From an uncultured Bacteroidales bacterium (GTDB lineage: Bacteria > Bacteroidota > Bacteroidia > Bacteroidales > Muribaculaceae): 64,000 nt of DNA. Position numbers and translations under genes: made by a program. Location: contig CACWNQ010000010.1 in NCBI GenBank assembly GCA_902762385.1, positions 90,019-154,018 of the forward strand. The letters are read 5' to 3'. Positions 42,501 through 53,417 of the stretch are shown here, in pieces (the first letter of the stretch is position 1; every line of letters begins with the position of its first letter). A model generated the notes under the pieces. It worked only from the letters and a program-made list of their open reading frames with translations. It was not told the DNA's origin and did no database searches.

Positions 42501-44593
42501 GAAAGATTAGGGACATATGGCAGATGGTGATGCTGGCGATATTGTCGCTGGTTATGGTGGCGTGCGCCAATATTGGTTCGCCTGAGGGTGGTCCACGCGA
42601 CTACACCCCTCCTGTGATGCTTCGCAGCAACCCAATTCCTGGAGCGGTAAACTTCAGTGGCAAGAAGATAGAGATAAACTTCGACGAGATTGTCAACATC
42701 AAGGACCAAACCACCCGAGTGGTCGTGTCGCCAGCCCCTAAGGAGCAGCCCATTATCCGTGCCCAAGGCAAGAAAATCACTGTTGAATTTCAGGATGAGC
42801 TCGAACCCAACACGACCTATGTAATCGACTTCACCGATGCTATTGAGGACAACAATGAGGGTAATGTGCTCGACGGCTTCAGTTTCGCCTTCTCAACCGG
42901 TGATCATGTCGACTCGCTTCAGGTGAGTGGAATGGTGCTTCGGGCAAGCGACCTTGAGCCAATGAAAAATGTGCTTGTGGGTCTGCACAGCAATCTCGAC
43001 GACTCAGCATTTACCACCCTGCCTTTCAACCGAGTGAGCCGCACCAACAGTCGTGGCGAGTTCACTCTGCGCAACGTAGCTCCCGGCGACTATCACATCT
43101 TCGCCCTGCGCGACGTCGACAACGACTATAAGATGGCACGCACCGAGGACATCGCATTCCTCGACCGCATAATAGTACCAAGCACACGTGAGTTCACTTC
43201 GCAGGACACAGTGTTCACATTCGACCATCGCGTCGACACCATCATGACTGCAACTCACACCGAATTCCTGCCTAATGACTTGCTTTTGAGCCTTTTCAAC
43301 GAAGACTACCGTTCGCTCTATTTCAAGAAAAGTGAGCGTCAGGGCGACAACAAGCTGTTTGTGCTATTCTCGGCCACGTTGCCCGAAATGCCAACCACAC
43401 GAGTGCTTGAACCCAAAATTTACAGCGACGAGTGGGCAAAGATTGAGACTCGTGAGGCGCAAGACTCGCTGGTCTACTGGCTTACCGACTCCACTTTGAT
43501 AAAAGCCGATACTGTAAGGCTAGAAATGAGCTACTGGCAAACCGACGACAACGACTCGCTCTCCATGAAGACCGATACTCTCACCTTTGCGCGCAAGCGC
43601 AACGCCAATGAGCGAAAGCAGCAGGAGAAGGCCATCAAAGATCGCGAGAAGCGCGACAAAGAGATTGAAAAACTTCAGGAAAAACTCAACAAACTGCGTC
43701 GCGAAGGTAAAGACACCACCGATGTAGCCGTTGAACTTCAAGGCCTGCGTGACATGATGAAAGTGAAGCCAGTGCTACTCAAGATTGAGACCTGCAACGG
43801 AAATGTTGATATTACCGACTCACTCTGGATTAAGGCCGAAGCACCCATTGGCAGCATCGCCATGAGTGGCGTGCACCTCGAGAAGATGAACCGCGACAGC
43901 ACATGGACCACTGTCGATATACCCACGATGGTGCCATCCAATGAATGGGACATTTACCGCTACGTCGCTCCTCAACGCCTTGAGCAGAACACCGACTACC
44001 GGCTCACTATCGACTCACTAGCTGTAACTTCAATCTACGGTATTGCGTGCGATACTGTGCGCACAACTTTCAAAGTGAAGAGTGAGGAGGAATATGCAAA
44101 TCTCCATGTCAATTGCCTGGGATTCCAGGGCAAAGCTTTTGCACAACTGCTTAACCGCAACGGCAAGGTGCTTCGCACCGTCGACGTGAAGGATGGCTAT
44201 GCCGACTTCTACGACCTATTACCCGAAACCTATTACCTCATGATGGTGCTCGACACCAACGGTAACGGTCGATGGGATACCGGCAACTACAGCCAGCACT
44301 TGCAACCTGAAGACGTATTCTACTATAATAATGGCATAAAACTCAAGAAATTCAGCGACATAACACTCACATGGAATGTGTATGACGTGCCAGTCGACAA
44401 GCAGAAACCCGAGGCAATTCGCAAGTTCTTGCCAGAGGACCGCAACTCTAAGCTGAAGAAGGACGAGAAAAACAAGAAGAATGGCAATGAAGAGGACGAA
44501 GAAGAGGATGAATTCAACAGTAATGGCTTCATCAACAACAGTTCTTACTCGGGCAACAAATACGACGACGTGAAGCGAGGTGTAGTGAAATAA
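42497..44593 (+). CDS. Ig-like (Big_5-type) domain lipoprotein
   Basis: A protein of 698 residues starting at TTG 42497, overlapping the previous stop by four bases; this start gives a good lipoprotein signal (MRKIRDIWQMVMLAILSLVMVAC, Cys about 23, ANIGSPEGGP). Residues 35-130 are an SbsA/Big_5 Ig-like domain (PPVMLRSNPIPGAVN...KIEINFDEIV; ANTTYVIDF-like). A carboxypeptidase-regulatory-like domain spans about 135-215 (VAPGDYHIFALRD). A long mixed region follows, with a charged coiled coil at about 370-415 and an acidic Lys/Glu/Asn tail after 650. Widespread in Bacteroidetes with no known function; probably outer-membrane associated. Confidence 0.85.
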   Translation: MRKIRDIWQMVMLAILSLVMVACANIGSPEGGPRDYTPPVMLRSNPIPGAVNFSGKKIEINFDEIVNIKDQTTRVVVSPAPKEQPIIRAQGKKITVEFQDELEPNTTYVIDFTDAIEDNNEGNVLDGFSFAFSTGDHVDSLQVSGMVLRASDLEPMKNVLVGLHSNLDDSAFTTLPFNRVSRTNSRGEFTLRNVAPGDYHIFALRDVDNDYKMARTEDIAFLDRIIVPSTREFTSQDTVFTFDHRVDTIMTATHTEFLPNDLLLSLFNEDYRSLYFKKSERQGDNKLFVLFSATLPEMPTTRVLEPKIYSDEWAKIETREAQDSLVYWLTDSTLIKADTVRLEMSYWQTDDNDSLSMKTDTLTFARKRNANERKQQEKAIKDREKRDKEIEKLQEKLNKLRREGKDTTDVAVELQGLRDMMKVKPVLLKIETCNGNVDITDSLWIKAEAPIGSIAMSGVHLEKMNRDSTWTTVDIPTMVPSNEWDIYRYVAPQRLEQNTDYRLTIDSLAVTSIYGIACDTVRTTFKVKSEEEYANLHVNCLGFQGKAFAQLLNRNGKVLRTVDVKDGYADFYDLLPETYYLMMVLDTNGNGRWDTGNYSQHLQPEDVFYYNNGIKLKKFSDITLTWNVYDVPVDKQKPEAIRKFLPEDRNSKLKKDEKNKKNGNEEDEEEDEFNSNGFINNSSYSGNKYDDVKRGVVK

Positions 44594-44773
44594 ACGCTCT
44601 AAACACCCAAAAGGCATAGCAAGGGATTCATGAATTAAAGTTCAAGAATTCCTTGTTAATTATTCCACTTATTTAGTTCATTTTACACTTTTTACATCCC
44701 AAATTTTCAAGCCAAAAATCAGCTTTTAAGCAACAACAATTAAAAAAAATTTTTCCACATTAATAATTTATTG

Positions 44774-44781
44774 TATATTTG
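44774..44781 (+). promoter_or_regulatory. -7 element of the secDF gene
   Basis: TATATTTG fits TAnnTTTG, followed by a 100-base leader. No clear TTTG at -33. Confidence 0.5.
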
Positions 44782-44883
44782 CAGGCTGAAATCGTGGAAA
44801 AGTTTCTGCCGCAACGCACAATTGTGGTAGAAACGGCTACTATTCAATGAAATAAATAACACAATTATTAATAACATTAAGAA

Positions 44884-47853
44884 ATGCAAACTAAAGGTTT
44901 TATCGTAACTATTGCTACTGCACTGGTGTTGATATGCATTTTCTACCTGTCGTTCTCGTTTGTAACTAGTCACTACGAGGGTGAGGCTCAAACAACAGCT
45001 CTGAAGGCTGCCAAAATCAAGAGCCCCGACATGTCGAACGATACATATCGCAAAGCCTACAACGACTACATCAGTGGCATCGAGAAAAAGAAAGTGTGGC
45101 TAGGCTACACCTATCAGGAAGTGCGAGAGAAGCAGCTTGGTTTGGGTCTTGACTTGAAGGGTGGTATGAACGTAACCCTCCAAATCTCGGTTCCCGACAT
45201 TCTTAAGGTGCTCTCAGGCAACAACCAGGACAAGAAGTTTAACGACGCTATCGCTAAGGTCGACGCCAGCAGCGAGAACTTCGTGGGCGACTTCTGCAAG
45301 AACTACAAGCAGATGGCTCCCGAAGGCAGCTTGGTTCAAATCTTCCGCAATCGCGTCCAGAAAATCAAGGATAACCCACAGGCAACCGATGCCGAGGTTG
45401 AGACTTACCTCAAAGAGGAAGTCGACAAGATGGTCGACAACTCTTATAAGGTATTGCGCACCCGTATCGACCGCTTTGGTGTGGTAGCTCCTAACATCCA
45501 GAAGCTTCAAAGCACTGGCCGCATCCTGCTCGAGTTACCGGGCATTAAGGAGCCTGAGCGTGTAACCGCTCTGCTTCAAAGCACTGCCAACCTTCAGTTC
45601 TTTGAGACATATAAGGGCAGTGAAATCATGGCCGACATCCAGGCATTGAGCAATGCATTTGCCAATAGTGGTGGTGCAGCTCCTGCCGACACTACTGCTA
45701 CTGCCGAGGCTGCAGCAACCGACTCGACTGCACAAGCCGAGCCTGCCAAGGCCGAGACCGCTAAGGCCGATGCCAAGAAGAGCGCTGCAGGCAAGACCCT
45801 TATGGAGCTGCTTGGTGGTGCCGATGGCGAAAGCCCAGCAATTGGTCACGTAGCCGAGAGCGACACCGCAGCAGTTAACAAGATTATCTATAGCGACCTC
45901 GCTAAGAAGACTCTCAAGAGCGACCTTAAGCTCTGCTGGACCAACAAGCCTGAGAGCCGCAACCAGAAGGGTGGCGAGACCTTCGCTCTGGTAGCCCTCA
46001 AGTGCCACCAGCCCGAAGAGGCCGTGCTCACCGGCGACGTTGTAACCAGCGCCACCAGCGAGTATGACAACCTGCAAGGTAACCAAGTTTCGATGGTAAT
46101 GAACGACGAGGGTGCACGCAAGTGGTCTTCAATCACTGCTCAGAACCTGCACCGCGCAATCGCCATCGTTCTTGACGACCAGGTTTACTCTTATCCTAAT
46201 GTAAACAGCCAGATTGATGGTGGTCGTAGCCAGATTACCGGTAACTTCACTCCCGAGGAGGCAAGCGACCTTGCTAACGTGCTTGAGAGTGGTAAGATGG
46301 ATGCCAAAGTCAACATCGTTAGCCAGAGCGTGATTGGCCCATCGCTGGGTCAAGAGTCAATCCGCAAGGGACTCATCTCGTTCCTCGTGGCACTTGTTCT
46401 GCTTATGATCTTCATGATGTGCGTCTATGGCATCAAGGCTGGTATGATTGCCAACTTGGGTCTGCTGTTCAACCTGTTCTTCACTGCTGGTATCCTGGCA
46501 TCGTTCCAGAGCGTGCTCACCCTGCCTGGTATCGCCGGTATTGTACTTGCGCTTGGTATGGCCGTTGACGCCAACGTGCTTATCTTCGAGCGCATCAAGG
46601 AAGAGCTTCGTGCAGGCAAAGCCCTCAAGGCTGCTGTTGCCGACGGTTATGGCAATGCCTTCTCGGCAATCTTCGACTCTAACTTGACATCTATCATCAC
46701 TGGTATCATCCTTGCTATACTGGGTACTGGCCCAATCAAGGGTTTTGCCGTTACCACCATCGTGGGTATCTGCTGCTCGTTCTTTACTGCAGTTTACGCA
46801 ACTCGCGTTATCCTTGAGTGGCTCATCAACAAGGGCTGGTATGCAAATATCACCTTCACCACTCCATGGACCCGCCACATGCTCGAGAACGTGAAGTTCG
46901 ACTTCATGGGCAAGCGCAAATTGAGCCTCACTATCGTGACTATCGTAGTAGCTGCCATCATAGCTATGTTCTTCATTCCTGGACGTGGATTGAGCCTGGG
47001 TATCGACTTCTCGGGTGGTCGCAACTATGTTGTTCAATTCGACCAGCCAGTACAGACCGAGACTCTGCGTGCTGCTGTAGCTGAAAAGCTGCCAGGAGCC
47101 AACACCTCGGTTATCACTATCGACAACAACACCAAGGTGCGCGTATCAACTAACTATAAAGTTACCGATCCCGACAGCAAGAAGGTGGATAAGGAAATTG
47201 AGGATGCACTCTACGAGAGCCTCAAGGGTGCCTTCAAGCAGCAACCCACTCGTGAGAACTTCGATGTTACCAACACCGACATCGGTATCCAGCAAAGTGA
47301 GCAGGTGGGTCCAACCATCGCAAGCGACATGACCCGAGCAGCCAGCTGGGCAGTGTTCTTCGCATTGCTCGCAATGGCAATCTACATCCTCATCCGCTTC
47401 CGCAACGTAGCATTCTCGGTTGGCGCACTTGCTGCAGTAGCCTTCACCGCATTTGTGGTAATCGGCTTCTACACATTGCACGGAATATTCCCATTCTCAA
47501 TGGAGATTGACCAAACCTTTATCGCCGCCATCCTGACCGTAATTGGTTATCAGGTGAACGATACCGTGGTTGTATTCGACCGTGTGCGTGAGTATCGCAA
47601 GCTCTATCCCAAGCAGAACCTGTACGACACCTTCAACAATGCGTTGTGCAGCACTCTGGCCCGTACGACGATGACCTCAATCACCACCTTGCTGGTATTG
47701 TTCGTTATCTTCTTCCTGGGTGGTGAGTCAATCCGCAGCTTCATCTTCGCGATGATCCTCGGTGTTATCATCGGTACTTGCTCTTCACTGTTCATCGCTT
47801 CTCCAGTAGCTTACGCTATTGCAAAGCGCGGTGAGAAAAAGAACAACAAGTAA
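44884..47853 (+). CDS. secDF: Fused SecD-SecF protein-export subunit
   Basis: A protein of 989 residues. SecD half: one N-terminal helix, the large periplasmic domain with the DLKGGM signature (about 95) and VGPSLGQESIRKGL before a helix bundle (to about 650). SecF half (about 680-989): a second helix set with GIDFSGGR and the VGPTIASDMTRAA block. An Ala/Thr/Lys-rich insert (about 265-300) sits in the periplasmic part, common in Bacteroidales. SecDF uses the proton or sodium gradient to pull exported proteins through SecYEG. Fused SecDF is usual for this phylum. The gene has its own promoter and terminator. Confidence 0.97.
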   Translation: MQTKGFIVTIATALVLICIFYLSFSFVTSHYEGEAQTTALKAAKIKSPDMSNDTYRKAYNDYISGIEKKKVWLGYTYQEVREKQLGLGLDLKGGMNVTLQISVPDILKVLSGNNQDKKFNDAIAKVDASSENFVGDFCKNYKQMAPEGSLVQIFRNRVQKIKDNPQATDAEVETYLKEEVDKMVDNSYKVLRTRIDRFGVVAPNIQKLQSTGRILLELPGIKEPERVTALLQSTANLQFFETYKGSEIMADIQALSNAFANSGGAAPADTTATAEAAATDSTAQAEPAKAETAKADAKKSAAGKTLMELLGGADGESPAIGHVAESDTAAVNKIIYSDLAKKTLKSDLKLCWTNKPESRNQKGGETFALVALKCHQPEEAVLTGDVVTSATSEYDNLQGNQVSMVMNDEGARKWSSITAQNLHRAIAIVLDDQVYSYPNVNSQIDGGRSQITGNFTPEEASDLANVLESGKMDAKVNIVSQSVIGPSLGQESIRKGLISFLVALVLLMIFMMCVYGIKAGMIANLGLLFNLFFTAGILASFQSVLTLPGIAGIVLALGMAVDANVLIFERIKEELRAGKALKAAVADGYGNAFSAIFDSNLTSIITGIILAILGTGPIKGFAVTTIVGICCSFFTAVYATRVILEWLINKGWYANITFTTPWTRHMLENVKFDFMGKRKLSLTIVTIVVAAIIAMFFIPGRGLSLGIDFSGGRNYVVQFDQPVQTETLRAAVAEKLPGANTSVITIDNNTKVRVSTNYKVTDPDSKKVDKEIEDALYESLKGAFKQQPTRENFDVTNTDIGIQQSEQVGPTIASDMTRAASWAVFFALLAMAIYILIRFRNVAFSVGALAAVAFTAFVVIGFYTLHGIFPFSMEIDQTFIAAILTVIGYQVNDTVVVFDRVREYRKLYPKQNLYDTFNNALCSTLARTTMTSITTLLVLFVIFFLGGESIRSFIFAMILGVIIGTCSSLFIASPVAYAIAKRGEKKNNK

Positions 47854-47878
47854 AATTCTGTTATCAGAACAATAACTT

Positions 47879-47911
47879 AAAAGCCTGAGGCCACATGGTC
47901 TCAGGCTTTTT
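47879..47911 (+). terminator. Terminator of secDF
   Basis: AAAGCCTGAG (47879-47888) pairs with CTCAGGCTTT, with a CC-ACAT-GG top, followed by T. Confidence 0.85.
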
Positions 47912-48067
47912 CATTTTGGCTCACACATCTCGTGATGGATCTACGCAATTTACAACAATATAGTAAATAAAATAACTCGCAAGCGACTATAAAAACTACT
48001 TGCGAGGCAATCTAACCTATTCTATCTTCCATTCCTCACCATCCTCTACCCTATCACCTATAAACCA

Positions 48068-48104
48068 AGAAATCCCACAAGCAATTCTGCTTGCAGGATT
48101 TCTC
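48068..48104 (-). terminator. Hairpin after tRNA-Phe (possible terminator)
   Basis: AGAAATCC with CAAGCA pairs with TGCTTGCAGGATTTCT across a TTC loop. It lies just past the tRNA 3' end on the minus strand; the T-run is weak. Confidence 0.5.
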
Positions 48105-48108
48105 TCTG

Positions 48109-48181
48109 TGGTACCTCCAGGATTCGAACCGGGGACACATGGATTTTCAGTCCATTGCTCTACCACCTGAGCTAAGGCACC
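48109..48181 (-). tRNA. tRNA-Phe (anticodon GAA)
   Basis: About 73 bases on the minus strand. Acceptor GGTGCCT pairs with AGGTACC; the anticodon stem ATGGA/TCCAT carries loop CTGAAAA (anticodon GAA); the T arm has GGTTCGAATCC. No encoded CCA is seen. Confidence 0.96.
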
Positions 48182-48382
48182 ATCATTTTTGCGATTTGCG
48201 ACTGCAAAGTTACGGCAAGTTTTTGAGATGACCAAATTTTTTTGTCAAAAAAAGCACCAAATCCATGAAAAAGCGCAAAAATACTAAATAACGGCCAACA
48301 AATGGGAGCTTGTTGCGAAAAAATATGTAATTTCGCACTCTGTTTCCAGCATTAAAGAACCAATGCTTTTTAGGCTACAGTA

Positions 48383-49666
48383 ATGGAGCAGCTAATGCAC
48401 TACATATGGCAACATCGCTTGTGGCGAAGTGAGGACATGATGACCAACGATGGCCGGCATGTGCGTGTGCTTGACCCAGGGCTGCTCAACACCGATGCTG
48501 GCCCCGATTTTTTCAATGCCAAAATTGAGATTGACGGGCAGCTGTGGGTCGGAAACGTTGAGATGCATGTGCGTGCCAGTGATTGGAAACGGCACGGCCA
48601 TGACCACGACGCAGCCTACGACAACGTAGTTCTGCATGTGGTTGACAAGGACGATGCTCCAGTTTACCGCACAAATGGAGAGCGCATTCCTCAACTGGTG
48701 CTACAGGTGTCGCCACTCTTCGACAGCAGCTACCAACAACTAGTAAATAGCCGCCAAAAGTTGCCCTGCGAAAGTGTGGTCAGGCAAGTTCCAAGCATTA
48801 CGGTCACCGAATGGGTAGAGCGATTGGCATTTGAGCGACTTCACGGCAAAGTGCAGCGCGTGCGCGATCTGCTCAAGATGTATAACGGCAGCTGGGAAGA
48901 CGTGTGCTACGTCACACTCACCCGCAACCTAGGTTTCGGCATCAACAACGAGGCTTTTGAGCGATTGGCTCGACGCACGCCACTACGACTGTTGCACAAG
49001 CATAGCGACTCATTGCTGCAAATCGAGGCCCTTCTTTTTGGACAGGCAGGAATGCTCGACCCCACTGCCACAGGTGTTGACGCCTACTATCGCCAACTGT
49101 GCACAGAATATGCATTCCTTGCCAACAAGTTCTCGCTCCAACCCATGGAGCCCGAGGCATGGAAGCTGTTCCGCATCAGGCCTCAAAACTTCCCCTATCG
49201 CCGCATAGCAATGCTTGCGCACTATATCGAGGGAAGCTTCCGTCTGATGAGCGACATTCTCAACGCCAATGGCGAGAAGGAGCTGCGCAAGCTTTTCCAA
49301 GTGGAACTCACTGGCTACTGGAGCAACCACTACAGCTTCGGCAAGCCCAACGAGAGTCCAACGCTAGCGCTTAGCAACCAGTCGATTGACATTGTGCTGA
49401 TCAACACCGTGGCACCACTCTACTACGCCTACGGTGAGATTACCGGCAACTATGCCCTCAACGACAAAGCCATCGAATTGCTCGAGAGTCTTAAACCTGA
49501 GAGCAATTCGATAGTCAAAACATTTGTGGCTGCTGGCATCGAATGCGACAGCGCACTCACATCGCAAGCGTTGATAGAACTAAAACGCAACTATTGCGAT
49601 GCACGCAAGTGCATTTATTGCAAGATTGGGCATCGACTGCTCAGCGAGGCAGCACATCGTGAATAA
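48383..49666 (+). CDS. DUF2851 family protein
   Basis: A protein of 427 residues, no signal peptide. The start (MEQLMHYIWQHRLW) and the block LDPGLLNTDAGPDFFNAKIEIDGQLWVGNVEMHVRASDW, here read in parts, are the hallmarks of DUF2851, which has a nuclease-like N-terminal fold in the AAGPDF/EMH region (Asp, Glu and His are visible). A helical C-terminal region and a Cys pair near the end (DARKCIYCKIGH) follow. Function is not established. The leader holds a plausible short promoter region; no operon partner is obvious. Confidence 0.9.
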   Translation: MEQLMHYIWQHRLWRSEDMMTNDGRHVRVLDPGLLNTDAGPDFFNAKIEIDGQLWVGNVEMHVRASDWKRHGHDHDAAYDNVVLHVVDKDDAPVYRTNGERIPQLVLQVSPLFDSSYQQLVNSRQKLPCESVVRQVPSITVTEWVERLAFERLHGKVQRVRDLLKMYNGSWEDVCYVTLTRNLGFGINNEAFERLARRTPLRLLHKHSDSLLQIEALLFGQAGMLDPTATGVDAYYRQLCTEYAFLANKFSLQPMEPEAWKLFRIRPQNFPYRRIAMLAHYIEGSFRLMSDILNANGEKELRKLFQVELTGYWSNHYSFGKPNESPTLALSNQSIDIVLINTVAPLYYAYGEITGNYALNDKAIELLESLKPESNSIVKTFVAAGIECDSALTSQALIELKRNYCDARKCIYCKIGHRLLSEAAHRE

Positions 49667-49717
49667 CGAAATAACAACACATTAAACATATATATAGTTA
49701 AAACAATTAGAAAAAAA

Positions 49718-50668
49718 ATGAGAAAAACTTTATTGTTAGCAGCCCTGGCCTGTATGGCCATTACAGGCGCCAAGGCCCAGCAGATTGTACCGCTGAGCTA
49801 TGGAAATTTCGATCAGTGGGTAACACGTCACGTCAAGGAGTCAGGAATCATTGGTGGCGCTGAGAAGAAAGTATTTGAGGTTGGACCAACCAAGAGCATT
49901 CCTAATGCTGGTCCTTACACCAATATGGGAGGTTCACCATGGGCCACAAGTAATGTATATGCCAAGGTGGCTGGTGTTGTTAAGGCTAGTAACCAGGTTT
50001 ATCCCGACCGTCATGGCAACGGCTATTGCGCTAAGCTCACTACACAGTATGAGCACGTGAAGGCTTTGGGCATTGTCAACATGGATGTGCTTGCATCAGG
50101 AACCATCTTCCTAGGCCAGATGCTAGAACCAGTGAGCAGCACCAAGAATCCTTACAGCAAGATGAATATGGGCATGCCATTCAGCAAGCGTCCTAGCGCA
50201 TTGCAGTTTGAGTACAAGCTCACTGTGCCTTCAGGACAGCGCATCTATTCTAGTGGCTTCGGCAGCAAGAAGACACTTCCCGGACAAGATTACGCCGAAG
50301 TATTCATCCTCTTGCAGCGTCGTTGGGAGGACTCTAACGGCAACATCCACGCAGCACGCGTGGGCACTGGCCGTGAGAGATTTGGTTCGTCGGTAGCCAA
50401 CTGGACCACCCATCGCATCCCAGTATGGTATGGCGACATCACCAAGCACGCTGGTTATCAAAGCTATATGGGCCTGATTCCAAAGGACAAGTCTTACTAT
50501 GCCAAAAACAGCAAGGGCAAGATGGTGCCCGTTATCGAGGAGAAATGGGACGACGCCAACGCAACTCCCACTCACATCCTGGTGATGCTATCATCAGGCT
50601 GCGGCACCCCTTACACCGGCACCCCCGGCATGACCTTCTGGATTGACAACGTATCACTCGTTTACTAA
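49718..50668 (+). CDS. Secreted PCMD-domain protein
   Basis: A protein of 316 residues. Signal peptide (MRKTLLLAALACMAITGAKAQ) and then one beta-sandwich PCMD domain (about 25-316): FDQWVTRHVKESGIIGG near the start, YKLTVPSGQRIYSSGFG near 175, and GTPYTGTPGMTFWIDNVSLVY at the end are typical. PCMD proteins are common in Bacteroidetes glycan loci and are proposed to bind or process carbohydrate; no activity is proven. It is transcribed alone, with a terminator behind it. Confidence 0.85.
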   Translation: MRKTLLLAALACMAITGAKAQQIVPLSYGNFDQWVTRHVKESGIIGGAEKKVFEVGPTKSIPNAGPYTNMGGSPWATSNVYAKVAGVVKASNQVYPDRHGNGYCAKLTTQYEHVKALGIVNMDVLASGTIFLGQMLEPVSSTKNPYSKMNMGMPFSKRPSALQFEYKLTVPSGQRIYSSGFGSKKTLPGQDYAEVFILLQRRWEDSNGNIHAARVGTGRERFGSSVANWTTHRIPVWYGDITKHAGYQSYMGLIPKDKSYYAKNSKGKMVPVIEEKWDDANATPTHILVMLSSGCGTPYTGTPGMTFWIDNVSLVY

Positions 50669-50688
50669 TCGAGATTGATAACTTTCTA

Positions 50689-50722
50689 CTGGCTGGCACA
50701 GCACCGTGCTAGCCAGTTTTTT
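50689..50722 (+). terminator. Terminator of the PCMD gene
   Basis: CTGGCTGGCAC (50689-50699) pairs with GTGCTAGCCAG (50706-50716), followed by six T. Confidence 0.85.
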
Positions 50723-50724
50723 GT

Positions 50725-50755
50725 TTTGTAATTTAAACAATTATTTATAACTTTG
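50725..50755 (+). promoter_or_regulatory. Promoter of mutS
   Basis: TTTG (50725-50728), 19 bases, then TAACTTTG (50748-50755), a full match to the consensus. The start codon follows 17 bases later, giving a very short leader. Confidence 0.8.
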
Positions 50756-50771
50756 CGACAAAATAATAGAT

Positions 50772-53387
50772 ATGGCAAAAGAAGTGGGGCAAACCCCGAT
50801 GATGAAACAGTTCTACGAGATGAAGGCGAAGCATCCTGATGCTTTGTTGCTATATCGCGTGGGCGACTTTTATGAAACCTACGGCGAGGATGCTATCGTG
50901 GCTAGCGAAATTCTGGGCATAACGCTCACTCGTCGCTCCAATGGCACTGGCGGCAAGAACTTGGAGATGGCGGGGTTTCCACATCATGCCCTCGACACCT
51001 ACTTGCCCAAACTGGTACGCGCCGGCAAACGCGTGGCGATATGCGACCAACTCGAAGATCCCAAACTCACAAAGAAGCTTGTAAAACGTGGCATCACCGA
51101 GCTAGTGACCCCTGGTGTTGTAATAGGCAACACACTTCTCGACCGTAAGGAGAACAACTTCCTGGCCGCAGTGCACTTTGGAAAAAAGGCAACCGGTGTA
51201 GCATTTCTAGATATCAGCACCGGCGAATTCCTTGCTGCAGAGGGTTCGGTCGACTATGTTGACAAACTACTTAACAACTTTGCCCCCAAGGAGGTGCTTA
51301 TCGAGCGTAGCAACCGCACCCGCTTCCAGCAGTCGGCCACTGGCAAGTACCTCACCTTTGAGATGGAGGACTGGATTTTCACTACCGAAGCCGCAACCGA
51401 CCGCCTACTCAAGCATTTCGAGACCAAGAACCTGAAAGGCTTTGGTGTGCAGAACATGGAATGCGCCATCGTGGCGTCGGGAGCAATCCTCCACTATCTT
51501 GACCTGACCCAACACACTCAGATAAAGCATATCACTTCGCTCGCACGCATCGAGGCCGAGCGCTATGTGCGACTTGACAAGTTCACGGTGCGCAATCTCG
51601 AACTGATAGCCCCTATGGCCGATGATGGCAAGAGCCTGTTGAGCGTTATCGACAAGACCCTCTCGCCCATGGGAGCACGCCTGCTGCACCGATGGATTAT
51701 GTTCCCCCTCAAAGACGTGAAAGCCATCAACCGCCGCCTCGACGTCGTGGAGCACTTTTTCAAAGACCCGTCAGGACGTGAGCTGCTGAAAGAGCAACTC
51801 GAGGTAATAGGCGATATTGAGCGACTTGTATCGAAGGTGGCTGTGGGCCGCATTACCCCACGCGAGATGGTGCAGCTCAAGTGTGCCTTGCAAGCCATGG
51901 TGCCCATAAAGACCATGTGTGAGCAGAGCAACAACGAGGTGCTTTACAGCTATGGTGAGCAACTGAATCCCTGCCCACTCATCAGCGACCGCATCGAGCG
52001 CGAGCTCAACCCTGATGCTCCTAGCATGGTGAATCGAGGCAATGTGATTCGCAATGGCGTGAACGACGAACTCGACGAGTTACGAAACATATCATCGAGC
52101 AGCAAGGACTACCTCATGCGCTTGCAGCAGCGCGAGAGTGAGCGCACAGGCATACCAAGCCTTAAGATTGCCTACAACAACGTGTTTGGCTACTACATCG
52201 AGGTCCGAAACACCCACAAGGACAAGGTGCCCGAAGAGTGGATAAGAAAACAGACCCTTGTTAGCGCCGAGCGATACATCACTCCCGAGCTCAAAGAGCT
52301 AGAAGAGAAAATCTTAGGTGCCGAGGAAAAAATCCTCGTGCTTGAGAGCAAGCTCTTCAACGAACTGGTTGCTGCAGTGAGCGACTACATTCCTGTCATC
52401 CAGAACGACTCAAGCCTAATAGCCCAACTCGACTGCCTGTTATCGTTCACACGCGTATCGCTCGAGAACCAGTACAACAGGCCTGTTATCGACGACAGCC
52501 TCGATATAGAAATCACCGAAGGTCGTCACCCAGTAATCGAGAAGCAGCTGCCCATTGGCGAAGTATACGTCCCCAACGATATTAAGCTCAGCAACGACGA
52601 GCAACAAGTGATAATCATTACCGGTCCCAACATGGCTGGTAAGTCGGCATTGCTGCGACAGACAGCCCTAATTGTGCTTATGGCGCAAATAGGTTGCTTC
52701 GTGCCAGCACAATCAGCAAGAGTGGGCATCGTCGACAAGGTTTTCACACGTGTGGGTGCCAGCGACAACATCTCGCTTGGAGAGTCAACCTTTATGGTCG
52801 AGATGATTGAAGCTTCATCAATCCTCAACAACCTGAGCGAGCGCAGCCTTATCCTCTTCGATGAGCTTGGCCGTGGCACAAGCACCTACGACGGCATCTC
52901 AATAGCCTGGTCCATTGTTGAATACATACACGAAGTGGGAGCACGCCCAAAGACCCTCTTTGCCACTCATTATCACGAGCTCAACGAGATGGAGAAGACC
53001 TTCAAGCGCGTTAAGAACTACAACGTGAGTGTGCGCGAGCTTAATGGTAAAGTGGTGTTCCTGCGCAAACTCGTGCCTGGTGGCAGCGAGCACAGCTTCG
53101 GCATTCATGTGGCAAAAATCGCCGGCATGCCCAAGGCCATAGTGCATCGTGCCGACGAGGTTCTAAAACGACTGGAGCAGAACAGCAACAACGACACGCT
53201 AAGCAAGGATCTCGACGATGTGGCCAACAACCGCAACGGTGTGCAACTATCGTTCTTCCAGCTCGATGACCCCGTGCTGAGCCAAGTTCGCGACGAGATT
53301 CTGAACACCGACATCAACAATCTCACCCCTATGGAGGCCCTCAACAAACTCAACGACATCAAGGGTATAATCACTGGAAAAAAGTAA
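50772..53387 (+). CDS. mutS: DNA mismatch repair protein MutS
   Basis: A protein of 871 residues. The N-terminal mismatch-binding domain has [11 protein letters not shown], with the Phe-x-Glu wedge. Connector, core, clamp and the ABC-type ATPase domain follow: Walker [10 protein letters not shown] (about 620), then STFMVEM, Walker [22 protein letters not shown] and the ATHYHEL motif. MutS recognises base mismatches and small loops and recruits MutL. Length matches the bacterial MutS1 type. The histidine phosphatase gene follows by 30 bases. Confidence 0.98.
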   Translation: MAKEVGQTPMMKQFYEMKAKHPDALLLYRVGDFYETYGEDAIVASEILGITLTRRSNGTGGKNLEMAGFPHHALDTYLPKLVRAGKRVAICDQLEDPKLTKKLVKRGITELVTPGVVIGNTLLDRKENNFLAAVHFGKKATGVAFLDISTGEFLAAEGSVDYVDKLLNNFAPKEVLIERSNRTRFQQSATGKYLTFEMEDWIFTTEAATDRLLKHFETKNLKGFGVQNMECAIVASGAILHYLDLTQHTQIKHITSLARIEAERYVRLDKFTVRNLELIAPMADDGKSLLSVIDKTLSPMGARLLHRWIMFPLKDVKAINRRLDVVEHFFKDPSGRELLKEQLEVIGDIERLVSKVAVGRITPREMVQLKCALQAMVPIKTMCEQSNNEVLYSYGEQLNPCPLISDRIERELNPDAPSMVNRGNVIRNGVNDELDELRNISSSSKDYLMRLQQRESERTGIPSLKIAYNNVFGYYIEVRNTHKDKVPEEWIRKQTLVSAERYITPELKELEEKILGAEEKILVLESKLFNELVAAVSDYIPVIQNDSSLIAQLDCLLSFTRVSLENQYNRPVIDDSLDIEITEGRHPVIEKQLPIGEVYVPNDIKLSNDEQQVIIITGPNMAGKSALLRQTALIVLMAQIGCFVPAQSARVGIVDKVFTRVGASDNISLGESTFMVEMIEASSILNNLSERSLILFDELGRGTSTYDGISIAWSIVEYIHEVGARPKTLFATHYHELNEMEKTFKRVKNYNVSVRELNGKVVFLRKLVPGGSEHSFGIHVAKIAGMPKAIVHRADEVLKRLEQNSNNDTLSKDLDDVANNRNGVQLSFFQLDDPVLSQVRDEILNTDINNLTPMEALNKLNDIKGIITGKK

Positions 53388-53417
53388 TCTAAAAAACTAA
53401 CAACTATAATCAAGCTG

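Noticed and set aside
44615-44665. Hairpin CAAGG-ATTC / GAAT-CCTTG after the Ig-like lipoprotein gene as a terminator
   Set aside because: Arms are imperfect and no T-run follows; not strong enough to list.
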